NCBI GenBank assembly: GCA_916613615.1 | Contig: OU744725.1 | Span: forward strand, 8,042,708-8,106,707 | Direction of reading: 5' to 3' | Length of the DNA: 64,000 nt | Origin: Steromphala cineraria | Lineage: Eukaryota; Mollusca; Gastropoda; Trochida; Trochidae | Shown: piece after piece, positions 1 to 13,600 of the stretch | Layout of the letters: each line of letters opens with the position of its first letter | How positions within the stretch are numbered: position 1 is the first letter of the stretch | Notes under the pieces: model-generated | The model's database searches: none | Seen by the model: only the letters and a program-made list of their open reading frames with translations | Told to the model about the DNA's origin: nothing | Translations under genes and position numbers: made by a program

Positions 1-3000
1 AGGCTCTCTCATTATTCCCACAATATCTCAATCAATTAATGTGTATTCTTAAATAAGATCATTTAATCCATATTACAGATGTACAATTCGGTACAATATA
101 TCTGTATCATACAATATTGACAATGCAAGGATACAGAGCGTATCACAATAATATATGTTAGTGGAATAAAGCTATGTTCAAAACAAAACTTCACAGAATC
201 TTATCTTTTAAGAAGAAGTCATAAAATATAAGTCTTAGAGTTTATTAAAGAATATTCACAGAGGTGATTTCATTGTTGTAAATTTGCAGCTATTTGTTAT
301 TTTAGTGCATCATTTTGTAAACGAAACTTTCCGATAACGTAAGATATAAAGAGGTGACAAAAATATGTAAGCTTTGGGAATCTTCTATAATGCTTTAAGG
401 TACCTTTGAAGTCTGACTTATTGATAAATGTATCAGAACAACCCTTATATATCTTATTCATGTTTCTTCTTTTCATTCAGAATGTAATATTGTTCAGTTA
501 TGATTATGACAAAAAAAACTTTCTAAAATGGTTAACATTGCAAAATGCATGATTGCAAAGACAAATCAAACCATTAGTGTAGGATTTCAAACTTCCTTCG
601 AAAGCTTTTTCATTAATACAGGAGGTTTATCTTCAAAGAAAAGCTCTATCTGACATTTAGCGGCCTACTTTGGCAATAGAAAACATGCATTTAGGTACGG
701 TGTTATTGCAAACAACCTTCGTAAAAGAAAGAGATTTCGTTGACATGAAATTTTTAAATGAACAATTGTTGATGTCCACAACAGTCATACATTTAAATTT
801 TCTTTTGTTATCGACACTTAAGCAAAACATTAAGAAAATATTTCCATTAAATATACTCCGCTTTTTCTAGGATAACAAATTTCTTGTAGCTGCTTTTAAA
901 GTACATTTTCTTCAGGCAATGTACAATTGCGTTAAAGTTTGTTCTCTCCAATGTGTAATTTAGTGCAAATACAAATAACTTGGATTTACTTAGGACGTAA
1001 ATAAAGCCTACAACGCCAATTGTCCATGTACAAGTATTTCATAATCATTATCTCACCAAACCTAATAAGTTCAGCAAGATGAAATAAAATTCTGATATTC
1101 TTAAATTCAAATTGAAATATCCTATACATACTCTCCTATAAAAACACCAGCGACTGAATGTAAAGGAATAACTATAACCTTTGTACACAATTGTTGAACA
1201 CTAATGAAGAATCTGTTGAGAAATGTTCAAAATACAGTAACTGTTTTCTCAATTGCAATCAACAACCTCCAAAAATGATACTGTTGACTGTGAAATGTGA
1301 TATAAATGCGCGTATGTTGTGGCACAATGTAACCTTCATTCTGTGGTGCAATTGCAACAATATCATTTCATTTTCGCAATGCTACAATGCCTTAAAGACA
1401 TCCCAAATTACATGATATTGAAAATTTTATGTTTAAAAAAAACACACACATACGAAAAGTGTTAAAAAACGCCAAAACATTACATATTTGAATTTCTTTT
1501 TTGAAAGCATTTGAGAGCATTAATCATAATATGCACGGATACATCAAATAACCCTTAATTCTCAAGTCATAAAATTCTACAATAACTATATAATTCAATC
1601 AAAAATAACATACCTTCTACAAAAATATACACCACATTTGTACACAGTATAATACACACGATAATCGATTAAGTGTAAGTCTGTACACGTCCATGGTTGT
1701 CATATTCAAATTTTCCTACTGCAAGAAAGGGTTAGTATATGAGCTGCAAATTAAATATCCAGATGCCTCCAAATACACAGTCATTCTTATTATATCATTT
1801 TCAACTGAATGTTTGATTTTACTTGGGACAATTGAGATTTAGTCAGTTGCTTTTATAACTTCTAAAATATATCCGGAAATACATGATGATGTTACATCAC
1901 ATTTTATATGATATCATATCACTAGCATGTCTTATCGCGTGTATGTTTGTTTGGAACATCAGAATAACAGACAAATATTCATAGTTTCACGGAAGAACGA
2001 CAGTCACTTGAAGTAGTAATTATGCGGAGAATGCAGGAAGTAATCCAGATCAAAACATGTGTAATGATACCACATTTCTACATACATTGCTCCAATTCTT
2101 AGTCAGATACCTTATAGTCACGAAGGCACGGCGTCCCAACAACGCACATGTCACACTACAATTTAATATAGTACACAGATGAAGATTGAAATTGAGTTAT
2201 AACATTCTTTAACAGAATACCTACAGTTAGGTTCGCTGTAGTCTAGGATATCCGGTTTATGATTCTTATTAAAGGCCGAAAGCCAAACAACCTCAAAATG
2301 ATATATGTTTGTTTACAATAACTAATTTCCATTTCTGGTGAGAATTAGATTTAGGATCTTATAGGCTATGTTTCTGTTTATGTAATCTCCCTGCAAAAGT
2401 TTACAAAACTTCATAGACTTGAACTAATATTTTAGATCTTTGGCTAACTGTTCATAAAAATCAACTATAGAGAGAAAACAATATTTAATCTTATCACAAA
2501 CACAAAATGTATGGGAACGACCTATTAAATTTGAAATTTTCTGTTTCTTAGTAAGATATCGCATGACCTTTGAGAATATCATTAGTAATTACACTACGAG
2601 CATGCAATATAATCAATTTTGAAACTATGTCACCAAATGATTAACCTCATTGATAAACCTCTTTTCTATTCTATCTATAGTTTCTAATTGGGTTGTATAA
2701 AATTGATTGATATTGCAAAGTAGGTTAATTGATGATATCAAAAAGAAGTTTTGCGTATAAAACATATTGGATTTCTTTCATCTCTGTCGTAATGAGAAAG
2801 GTCTCAAACTTCAAATGATTTCAGATGAAATGCCATTGGTCAAGGGCATGACGAAAAATGTTCTTTTCTTCAGATTAGTTGCTTGATCTATTGATAACAC
2901 AGTTATTAAATCAAAAGCGAAAAAAAAGTGTCGAAATCTAAAACAACCTTTTTTTAAACCTCGGAATATTTGGTTTCAAAGAATTGGATGAGTTAAGGAG

Positions 3001-5560
3001 GTTGGATACAAAATATCGAGGTATTAAGAAATAACTAAATTTGGTCTTAGTTTGTTGAAAAATATGTCTTGAATCAAATTGTGTCATAAAAATACCATGT
3101 CACCACAGTTATTGTTCGAAAAAGGGCCCATCCGTTAGGGCACCCAATGATGAAAATACAATTATTTAAAAACTCCTTTTCAAGATAACTTTGGAATATA
3201 ATTGTTATTTAAATGTTTTTCTATTAAGCCATTGCAGTATGTAAGTAAACTAAGTCGGAAAAAGGGAACTTGAAACTAATATGAAGTAAAGACATGCAAA
3301 TAACCTTTTTCTTTCTATGATTATTTTTGTAAAATATTATTCTTTTATGAAAAAAAAATCAATTTCTCGTATTAAGATTTTTTTGAAAATTATATATTTT
3401 ATAGTTAATACACACTAGAATAAGATTAAAAAGAAAAAAGATATGTCACCAGCGGATAACAGAGATATTCACATTCAATTAAGCCACATCAATGAAAATC
3501 AACATCCAGGGGAGATAACTCTTCATTGTCAACATTACCCTTTTTAGAATTTTTCATTAGTTTTTAAGGTTAATTAGTGAAATAAATTTTATCATAAAAC
3601 AAATACTTATGTTCACAAATTTAACATAGTCATTGTTTTTTGTTAAACTAAATCATTATTTGATTTTTTAGTTTTTTAATCTCACACTTGCAGTGAAAAA
3701 TAAACAAAATAGCATAAACTTTAAAATAGCTCAATCTGATTATCTGACTGTTGCGGATGTGCAGAAACAAAGGTATCCAACCTCCTTAATACTATAATCA
3801 CCTACCCTTACGAACAAATACTTGTTTAATATTTCTTTTCAGTTTGATATGGGCATCGCATGCTTTGAAGTAAGAAAAGAAAAATAGAAATGTTAAACGC
3901 AGAGAATGGGAATTCTTTGCCAAATTAAAGAGTTATTCCGCGAATCGTTTGGACTGAAATTGCCAAACCTAGGCCTCTTTCAATGGTGTCATATTATCCG
4001 GATGCACCGTATGTTTCTGAAAATTAGCACTTTAAAGCTAGTCCATTCACTTTAGTGACACTATGAAGTCGGGATTGTAATCGAAACCTGGACATTGGCG
4101 CTAGTCGATCAACCGTAATTTTGAATACTTATCTGCAGCAGATATCTGAGCAATGAAGTGTTAATAGCGTTTGATAGTTTATAAAACTAGAATCTATGTA
4201 CATTGGACATAAGCTTTCGACATCAGTGCATATTTCAGGATGTTATTAGATTTACGTTGAAAACTAGTATTCATCATATGTTTAATTTGAATATGTGAGA
4301 AGTTTCGAATTCATATCACAATATACATGTATGGTATTTGGGTTCGTAACAAAGCAAAAACGTATATCATGAAACGTGCGGATCCAATTGAAGTTTTTTT
4401 AGCAAATGACAACGCTTCTCGCATGGAACAGGTGGTTCATATCACAATGCCTTTGATATGATTCAGTAGAAAAATTATGATTTTAGAACAGCGTTGCTGA
4501 ATGCACAACTTTGGTTGCCTCCAATCAGGCATCTACAATTCTAACATCTGCCCCTGTAGGGAGAGAGTGGAACATCATCTGTCAAACAAACAACTCGTTG
4601 ATGTATTATAAAACTATCAACACTGGAATCAAGAAATATGTTCTCATAAACAAAAATAGGTTTATACATGTATTACCTCATTATAATGAACACAAGTATA
4701 CTGTGCACAAAAGATAAGAGGTTTTTTTTCAATTAAAAAATCTTGTTATTTAAACTATGTTTTTTTAAGTAAAATGACTTTGACTGTACATGTGTCTCCA
4801 TTCAGGTTACAAAACTGCATGACTTAAAACACTATTGCACAGAAATCAATAGTATCATATTGTTTTCTAAATGTAATAATCAGCAATAGAATTTATATAA
4901 TATAGTCAGTCAAATATATATTTGCTGCATTACCTTTGAAAAATAACTATTCATATCATTAAGAATATGGTAATTAAATCAAATGAGTGAAGACAAATGA
5001 CCTGATAATCAACTTCTCATTTCTAGATTTACATTCTAATTGTGCTTGTATCAAATTTGAATGATATCTTAATATTGTAAGTAAATAAAAGGAAACCTCA
5101 TTTAGTCAAACATAAACCGTGTACATTCCTACATAAAATCAGAGGTCTCAAAGTATACAGACCTTTGAGACTAAACACCAAGTGTAAGTGATATGAAAAT
5201 TAAAATTAATAAATGCCATAATTGAACTTTTGTCTGGAGCATCGCAGACACAAAATTTGATTGAAATCGTACAGAGTTTCAAAATTCAAAAAGGCATTGC
5301 CATCTTAGTAATTACTTTTATATCCTTCAGAAAAAAGATCGAACATTATTGGATTGATAATTACTCAATTTCAAAACCGACATTTGTACAGGACTTTCAA
5401 ATACACGATTATCAAGTCCTTCTAAACGAATGAAGTTGCATTAACGAGGGTAGATACATTATCTATCATGTTTCATGGAAAGGGGTTAAATCTTATTTGA
5501 TAAACCGGTTTGATATCATTGGTCATTGTTTTATCTTGTAGGGAATTGATACTGGTTGAC
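1..5560 (+). repeat. Copy A of large direct duplication (left end outside window)
   Basis: Positions 2-5560 match 7628-13856 in the same orientation with very high identity, especially 1583-2996 and 3790-5560 against 10674-13856. Homology stops sharply at ...GATACTGGTTGAC (5560 in A, 13856 in B). The left limit cannot be seen because the match already exists at base 2. I see no gene in it; the short open frames are not shared as intact frames between copies. Differences from copy B are block insertions and replacements rather than scattered substitutions. Confidence 0.95.
2997..3785. mobile_element. TTAA-flanked inverted-repeat element (piggyBac-type MITE)
   Basis: Begins GGAGGTTGGATAC and ends with its exact complement GTATCCAACCTCC (13-bp perfect terminal repeats). 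It is flanked by TTAA at 2993-2996 and 3786-3789. Copy B of the duplication has a single TTAA at the same place (12080-12083) with no insertion, which defines both ends directly. It has no coding capacity. TTAA duplication is the hallmark of the piggyBac superfamily (known); assignment to it is inference because no transposase is present. The right third (about 3490-3750) resembles the interior of the element at 32920-33523. Confidence 0.9.
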
Positions 5561-7124
5561 TTAAGCGAAGGAACATAAATCAGAATTATTGTGGCGAAGA
5601 GAGTACAAGACAACTTCAAGAGATCACAGACAGTTCAATTACACTACCCAATGCTCATGAGACAGGAAATGTTCGTCAGTGCTTGTTATAGAATGGTTTA
5701 GATATTATTGTAGAGTTCAAAATGCTTTTATAGATCACAATAACTGAAGTACACTGTTATCCTTTTAAATAGTTTTATTATTTATATCTTAATTATCTTA
5801 AAGTAACACACTAACATTATGAATATTACATGATTTTTTCTCAAATGAAGTATAAAGTTTCAATTACAGCATAAGATTCTTATTTTGTAAGACACAGATA
5901 CTCTAACTTCCAAAAAAGAAATATTTTGGAAAATGAATAGTTTTTTGGACAGAATAATGTATAAATACTTTCACATGTCAATCTAATTATGCCAAAGCAA
6001 ATGTTTTACCATGGAACATTTTGCGTTAAATCGATTTGTAATTTCAACTATTCATTATTCTATTTGTAACTGAACTAGCCAAGCAAAGCCACAAAACAAA
6101 CAGCGGATGGATATTTAAATTACAACATTATTATTATATTATTATAATTATACACAATGTTCGTGTGGCACTGAAATTAATTATTTAACAATTTCTAAAT
6201 TATTAAACGGCGCATATGATACAAAAAGAAAAGATATAAATTTTCATAGAGGACCGAAGTTCGTATTTTGTGAATTAATAATTATAACCATTCCCTATAG
6301 ACTATAGGCCTGGCAGATGTCATATTGTCTACTATTGTAATCTAAAATAATTATTATTTCACATTTTCTGTATCTGAAAATATAATACTAGAATTCAATT
6401 CGACACAGTGCTCAGATGCACAGAGTTGATAACATATTTGAACAGAACATTTATTCAGCTTTGTTTGCATAAGTTTTGGATAAATGATATCAATGGTAAA
6501 CAGAGGCACAACCGCAACGATGAAATATGACTATCTGTTTGTTAGCGATAACTGATGTTAACCTCTGATATGTAATCAACCGAAGGTATTTAACTTTATA
6601 TGTTATCTCCATGTAAATTACGAAACTGCAATGACTTTAAAATTTATTTCACAGACGTCGTCTAACGGCTCATTGCAACCTACAAACCAGCAATAGATGT
6701 ATGAAGACACGTTATATGTACAGCAAACTACATAGAAAATTTCATCGAACTTTAAATTGTGTTTCAAAAAGTTAGCTAAACAACTTTGTTGATTCAGTTT
6801 TTCATTTTATTAGTGCAACACAATGCAAGACACGGCAAACTAGAAATGTCACCCAATTTGCCCTAGCTGTTCTTATTTTCTCTTAGTAATTCTACCAAAT
6901 TGATTTATATTTAGGTTAATTAATCAAAAAGAAAAAAAGAAAACTTTTTGGTTAAACATCGTGCCTTCCTTTCATTCCGAGTAAAAATAAATAGTGTTGT
7001 AATTAAAAAGGTCCCCAGCTTCATATATCTCTCACGAGAGACGAAATGCCAAGAGTCAAGGCTATGAGAAAACTTTCTTTTACTTCAATTTCGTTGGTTG
7101 CCTATTAAAAATAAATGAAACTGT
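5561..7124. other. Unique spacer between the duplicated copies, non-coding
   Basis: No gene seen. It is AT-rich, with a short (ATT)n-type tract near 6125-6150. Two blocks are diverged relatives of sequence inside the big duplication: about 6595-6750 resembles 4790-4950, and about 6880-7105 resembles 2680-2900. Confidence 0.6.
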
Positions 7125-7411
7125 GAAGCACAGTGGTGTTGTGGTTATCGTGCTGAGAGACCCGGTTCGAATCCCGTTGAAAACTAAAAAAATTGGCTTG
7201 GGTCTCATCCTGTGTTGTGTCCCTGGGCTAGGCACTTCATCCATAAATCCACCAAGCTCTTAAAATGGGTACCTGAAAACTGGATGTACTGACCTTCGTG
7301 GTCGTGATTAGCGCTTTGTAGCGGCTGTGAAAGTAATAAGGGTAATAATGTACCGCTTTGAGCATGTCTAGGGACATGGAAAGGGCGCCATATAAGTGTG
7401 TCATATAAGTA
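7125..7411 (+). mobile_element. tRNA-headed SINE, copy 1
   Basis: The head reads CACAGTGGTGTTGTGGTTAT (box A region) followed by GGTTCGAATCCC (box B, 7164-7175). About 12 bases of the anticodon arm are missing compared with the other two copies. The body contains TGTGTTGTGTCCCTGGGC, then GGCACTTCATCC, GGTACCTG, and a 3' end near GCGCCATATAAG. The same body occurs at 16699-17035 and 48862-49169. Such elements are transcribed by RNA polymerase III from the internal boxes (known for SINEs). Confidence 0.85.
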
Positions 7412-8781
7412 AATTTCTTTCCATCATATCAAGGAGATGCTCAAAATTCGAAAGAAATATATAGAGGATACTTCATGTAGTTTTCCAAATATGGCCATAT
7501 AGTGTGTTTTCCGGGGGAAGCATGGCTATATACAGCCAGTTTTTGTCTGGGTGGCAATTGTCCTCCACCCTATTTTAAGGCCTTATCGAACTTTGTGGCT
7601 TGTCCTTATTTGCGATATCAGTATTCGGGCTCTCTCATTATTCCCACAATATCTCAATCAATTAATGTGTATTCTTAAATAAGATCATTTAAGCCATATT
7701 ACAGATGTACAATGCGGTACATTATATCTATATCATACGATATTGACTATGCAAGGATACAGAGCGTATCACAATAATATATGTTAGTGGAATAAAGCTA
7801 TGTTTAAAACAAAACTTCACAGAATCTTAACTATAAAATATAAGAGTTTATTAAAGAATATTCACAGAGGTGATATCATTGTTGTAAATTCGCAGCTATT
7901 GGTTATTTTAGTGCATCATGTTGTACACGGAAACTTTTCGATAACGTAAGATATAAAGAGGTGACAAAAATATGTAAGCTTTGGGAATCTTCTATAATGC
8001 TTTTAAGGTACCTTTGAAGTCTGACTTATTGATAAATGTATCAGAACAACCCTTATATATCTTATTCATTTTCCTTCTTTTCATTGAGAATGTAAAATTT
8101 TTCAGTTATGATTATGACAAAGAAACTTTCTAAGATGGTTAACATTGCAAAATGCATGATTGCAAAGAGAAATCAAACCATTAGTGTAGGATTTCAAACT
8201 TCCTTCGAATTTAGAAAGCTTTGTCATTAATACAGGAGGTTTATCTTCAAAGAAAAGCTCTATCTGACATTTACCGACCTACTTTGGCAATAGAAAACAT
8301 GCATTTAGATACGGTGTTATTGTAAAAAACCTTCGTAAAGGAAAGAGATTTCGTTGAAATGAAATTTTTAAATGAACAATTGTTGATGTCCACAACAGAA
8401 AACATTTAAATTTCTTTTGTTATCGAAATTTAAGCAAAACATTAAGAAAATATTTCCATTAAATATACTCCGCTTTTTGTAGGATGACAAATTTCTTAAA
8501 ATGTGATTGTGAACATATTTCATGAAAATTTACTGCAAAAAAAAAAAGAAACGTATCTTCTTGAATTCCATTTCACGATCTAAAAATAATTCCTGGAAAC
8601 TGGATGCGAAATGTATAGCTGCTTTTAAAGTACATTTTCTTCAGGCAATGTACAGTTGCGTTAAAGTTTGTTAGCTCCCATGTGTAATTTAGTGCAAATA
8701 CAAAATAACTTGGATTTAGTTAGGACGTAAATAAAATAACTCTAGCAAAAACCTACAACGCCAAATGTCCATGTACAAGTA

Positions 8782-9251
8782 CAATGCAGGTAAGTTTTAA
8801 TTCATTGTTCAATATGCCTCCCAAACATCGTAATGCGTTAACTCTTGATCAACAAGTGGATGTGATTGAGAAGTCGAATAGAGGGAACAGTGCAGTTTGG
8901 TGCTTACCATGCAAATGAGACTGGCCATGGAGCTCAAGGACACTATGAATGAGATGACATTTTCACTCACTAAGCAATAAAAAATCAGTGACTATTTTAC
9001 CAGTTAAGTTTGAAGATCTTACACAAATGTATGTTTTAATGTGTTGAATATTTATTCTTATTAAAACAAGATGATTTATTTTTAATTATGTATTTGAAAT
9101 ATGCTCTTATTTCAAATAAAAATATGGTATCAGAATATTTGTTAGTTATCTTTGAGTAGGAGGTCACCCGAACCTGTCTAACAAGGCCACCTCCATATAA
9201 AGGCCATTTGTGGTCGTTCCCCTTGGTGGCCTTTATAGACAAGTTCGACTG
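8782..9251 (+). mobile_element. pogo/Tigger-type DNA transposon relic
   Basis: This is a 470-bp insertion flanked by TA (8780-8781 and 9252-9253). Copy A has a single TA at 1035-1036 with no insertion, so the boundaries are directly visible. It contains the N-terminal fragment of a transposase (8814-8918). The right end reads GACAAGTTCGACTG; its complement CAGTCGAAC is typical of pogo/Tigger termini as I know them. The left end does not match it well, so the left terminal repeat is degenerate or lost. Most of the transposase is deleted. Confidence 0.75.
8814..8918 (+). pseudogene. pogo/CENP-B-like transposase, N-terminal fragment
   Basis: A 34-codon frame starts at ATG 8814 and ends at TGA 8916-8918. 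It contains ALTLDQQVDVIEKSNRGNSA, which follows the pattern of the first helix-turn-helix (CENP-B N-terminal/psq type) of pogo-family transposases, where L-T-L-x-x-K-V-x-V-I precedes E-x-G-x-S. No DDE catalytic domain follows; the sequence after the stop is non-coding up to the right terminus. It lies inside the TA-flanked insertion 8782-9251. The family call rests on this motif alone plus the TA duplication. A host HTH protein is unlikely given the element context. Confidence 0.6.
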
Positions 9252-9540
9252 TATTTCATAATCATTCTCTCACTTATGTTTGGATCGCCTTGTCCCTGAA
9301 TAAAACCGAATGAGTTCAGCAAGATGAAATAAAATTCTGATATTCTTAAATTCAAATTGAAATATCCTATATATACTCTCCTATAAAAACACCAGCGACT
9401 GAATGCAAAGGAATAACTATAACCTTTGTACACAATTGTTGAACACTAATGAAGGATCTGTTGAGAAATGTTCAAAATACAGTAACTGTTTTCTCAATTG
9501 CAACCCTGGTCATATAAAAAACGGGCTCCATTGTGGCCTA

Positions 9541-10669
9541 CCTTTAGAATCCCTCACCAAATTCCATTTCGGAACGTGGAGTTTATCTTTAAAAAACATT
9601 CTCGAATTTTTTATACTACCGGACATGCGCAGACGTCATTTCTCATCGAAGCGAGAAGGGAAGGGGATTTTTTATTTCTTTCTTTTTATTTTGATTGAAT
9701 GTAATCCTTTCTTTCCCTTTCGACGATATACATCCAAACATGACAGACACGCCAATCTGAGCATTTTTTAAAAAGGATTTTTAGAAGGATTGTCTAATTT
9801 CAAGTCGGTGGGCGGGTTAATGCAGAGGGATGTTACCTGGGCATTTTGGAAAGAGGAAATTGGCGTGCAACTTCATTTAAGAAAGCATCAAAAACATCCC
9901 CATCGCTATGTTGTACCTTGACTCTCCAAATGTGTTCGTTCAGGTAAGATTTAAAAAGCCCCTTCACGGTACCATACTTATTAACTGAGCGTTTAGCATT
10001 TTGAACTATGACACTTGTCACAAGTGGCATGATTACAAAGTAACCCACGATTCATACACCACGCAAGCGTAGCGAGAATCGTTACGAATAAATTAAAAAG
10101 GAGCAACTCGAAAGTAATAGTACGTGAAGAAACCTTAGAATCCCGCCCATACGAACTTACCCAAGGAATCGAGGTACAATCAGGTAGCGATGGGAGACGC
10201 TCCGTCTGCTTCCCTAAATCTGCGGACAATTTCCTCTTCTTGTTCCTCCTCTCTGGCTCAACGTTGTCAAACAACGGTCCCGTACGCAACACACGAGAGA
10301 GTGACGACTCTCCACAACGAAATCCCCCAAAGAATCATCTAATCCCGCCATAGCGTTTCAAAAGCACAAAATTTACAACTTGCCAAGCTAAAAGTGGCGT
10401 CTGTTTACAAACAAATCATACGTCACACTTTATACATCACTATGACGACATGACGCAATGCGAGAACGTACGGGAAGTGACGTAACAATCGACACGCGAG
10501 TTTATGAATTGACCAATCACCGACGAGGAACAGTTTAAGGATTTCCCCTCGATTACAGGCAAAGGTAACGATGTTTTGAAGTGATATTGAAATTCGTGTT
10601 TAAAACTATCGTCTTTCAGGCGCGTGCTCTTTACACACTTCCGGCACTTTGGTGAGGGATTCTAAAGGT
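9541..10669 (-). mobile_element. Merlin-like DNA transposon, deletion derivative
   Basis: Bounded by exact inverted repeats: TTTAGAATCCCTCACCAAA at the left (about 9544) and its complement near 10649-10667, extending by CC/GG outside. Two minus-strand transposase pieces lie inside (9833-10292). It is present only in copy B of the duplication; about 40 bases to its left (about 9502-9540) also differ from copy A. No convincing target-site duplication can be read at the termini, and about 325 bases of A are missing here, so the insertion was complex or later rearranged. Superfamily assignment rests on the transposase pieces. Confidence 0.65.
9833..10292 (-). pseudogene. Merlin/ISXO2-like transposase remnant, two frames
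   Basis: Two overlapping minus-strand frames. The upstream frame (10292-9993) ends with AWCMNRGLLCNHATCDKC, resembling the start of Merlin/ISXO2 transposases (R-G-L-L followed by a C-x2-C zinc ribbon). The downstream frame (10048-9833) holds LFKSYLNEHIWRVK followed by DAFLNEVARQFPL, resembling the family's C-terminal block (Y-L-x-E-x-x-W-R, then a hydrophobic end). The DDE catalytic core that should lie between them is absent, so the protein is non-functional. The family call is from remembered family patterns and is inference. The rest of the first frame, which is basic and low-complexity, is not recognised. Confidence 0.5.
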
Positions 10670-13600
10670 GCTAACTATATAATTCAATCAAAAATAAGAT
10701 ACCTTGTACAAAAATATACACCACATTTGTACACAGTATAATACACACGATAATCGATTAAGGCGTAAGTCTGTACACGTTCATTTTTGTCATATTCAAA
10801 TGATCCTACTGCAAGAAGGGTTAGTATATGAGCTGCAAATTAAATATACAGATGCCTGCAAATACATTGTCATTCTTATGATATCATTTTCAACTGTATG
10901 TTTGATTTTACTTGGACCATTGAGATTAAGTCAGTTGCTAGTGTAACTTCTTAAATATATCCGGAAATACATGATGATGTTACATCACATTTTATATGAT
11001 ATCATATCACTGGCATGTCTTATCGCGTGTATGTTTGTTTGGAACATCAGAATAACAGACAGTTATTCATTGTTTCACGGAACAACGACAGTCACTTAAA
11101 GTAGTAATTATGCGGAGAATGCAGGAAGTAATCCAGATCAAAGCATGTGTAATGATACCACATTTCTACATACATTGCTCCAATTCTTTGTCAGATACCT
11201 TATAGTCACGAAGGCACGGCGTCCCAACAACGCACATGTCACACTACAATTTAAAATAGTACACAGATGAAGATTGAAATTGAGTTATAACATTCTTTAA
11301 CAGAATACCTACAGTGAGGTTCGCTGTAGTCTAGGATTTCCGGTTTATGATTCTTATTAAAGGCCGAAAGCCAAACAACCTCAAAATGATATATGTTTGT
11401 TTACAATAACTAATTTCCATTTCTGGTGAGAATTAGATTTAGGATCTTATAGGCTATGTTTCTGTTTATGTAATCTCCCTGCAAAAGTTTACAAAACTTC
11501 ATAGACTTGAACTAATATTTTAGATCTTTGGCTAACTGTTCATAAAAATCAACTATAGAGAGAAAACAATATTTAATCTTATCACAGACACAAAATGTAT
11601 GGGAACGACCTATTAAATTTGAAATTTTCTGTTTCTTAGTAAGATATCGCATGACCTTTGAGAATATCATTAGTAATTACACTAGGAGCATGCAATATAA
11701 TCACCTTGAAACTATGTCACCAAATGATTAACCTCATTGATAAACCTCTTTTCTATTCTATCTATAGTTTCTAATTGGGTTCTATAAAATTGATTGATAT
11801 TGCAAAGTAGGTTAATTAATGATATCAAAAAGAAGTTTTGCGTATAAAACATATTGGATTTCTTTCATCTCTGTCGTAATGAGAAAGGTCTCAAACTTCA
11901 AATGATTTCAGATGAAATGCCATTGGTCAAGGGCATGACGAAAAATGTTCTTTTCTTCAGATTAGTTGCTTGATCTATTGATAACACAGTTATTAAATCA
12001 AAAACGAAAAACAAGTGTCGAAATCTAAAACAACCTTTTTTTAAACCTCGGAATATTTGGTTTCAAAGAGTTGGATGAGTTAATACTATAATCACCTACC
12101 CTAACGAACAATTACTTGTTTAATATTTCTTTTCAGTTTGATATGGGCATCGCATGCTTTGAAGTAAGAAAAGAAAAATAGAAATGTTCAACGCAGAGAA
12201 TGGGAATTCTTTGCCAAATTAAAGAGTTATTCCGCGAATCGTTTGGACTGAAATTGCCAAACCTAGGCCTCTTTCAATGGTGTCATATTATCCGGATGCA
12301 CCGTATGTTTCTGAAAATTAGCACTTTAAAGCTAGTCCATTCACTTTAGTGACACTATGAAGTCGGGATTGTAATCGAAACCTGGACATTGGCGCGCTAG
12401 TCGATCAACCGTAATTTTGAATACTTATCTGCAGCAGATATCTGAGCAATGAAGTGTTAATAGCGTTTGATAGTTTATAAAACTAGAATCTATGTACATT
12501 GGACATAAGCTTTCGACATCAGTGCATATTTCAGGATGTTATTAGATTTACGTTGAAAACTAGTATTCATCATATGTTTAATTTGAATATGTGAGAAGTT
12601 TCGAATTCATATCACAATATACATGTATGGTATTTGGGTTCGTAACAAAGCAAAAACGTATATCATGAAACGTGCGGATCCAATTGAAGTTTTTTTAGCA
12701 AATGACAACGCTTCTCGCATGGAACAGGTGGTTCGTATCACAATGCCTTTGATATGATTCAGTAGAAAAATTATGATTTTAGAACAGCGTTGCTGAATGC
12801 ACAACTTTGGTTGCCTCCAATCAGGCATCTACAATTCTAACATCTGCCCCTGTAGGGAGAGAATGGAACATCATCTGACAAACAAACAACTCGTTGATGT
12901 ATTATAAAACTATCAACACTGGAATCAAGAAATATGTTCTCATAAACAAAAATAGGTTTATACATGTATTACCTCATTATAATGAACACAAGTATACTGT
13001 GCACAAAAGATAAGAGGTTTTTTTTCAATTAAAAAATCTTGTTATTTAAACTATGTTTTTTAAAGTAAAATGACTTTGACTGTACATGTGTCTCCATTCA
13101 GGTTACAAAACTGCATGACTTAAAACACTATTGCACAGAAATCAATAGTATCATATTGTTTTCTAAATGTAATAATCAGCAATAGAATTTATATAATATA
13201 GTCAGTCAAATATATATTTGCTGCATTACCTTTGAAAAATAACTATTCATATTATTAAGAATATGGTAATTAAATCAAATGAGTGAAGACAAATGACCTG
13301 ATAATCAACTTCTCATTTCTAGGTTTACATTCTAATTGTGCTTGTATCAAATTTGAATGATATCTTAATATTGTAAGTAAATAAAAGGAAACCTCATTTA
13401 GTCAAACATAAACCGTGTACATTCCTACATAAAATCAGAGGTCTCAAAGTATACAGACCTTTGAGACTAAACACCAAGTGTAAGTGATATGAAAATTAAA
13501 ATTAATAAATGCCATAATTGAACTTTTGTCTGGAGCATCGCAGACACAAAATTTGATTGAAATCGTACAGAGTTTCAAAATTCAAAAAGGCATTGCCATC

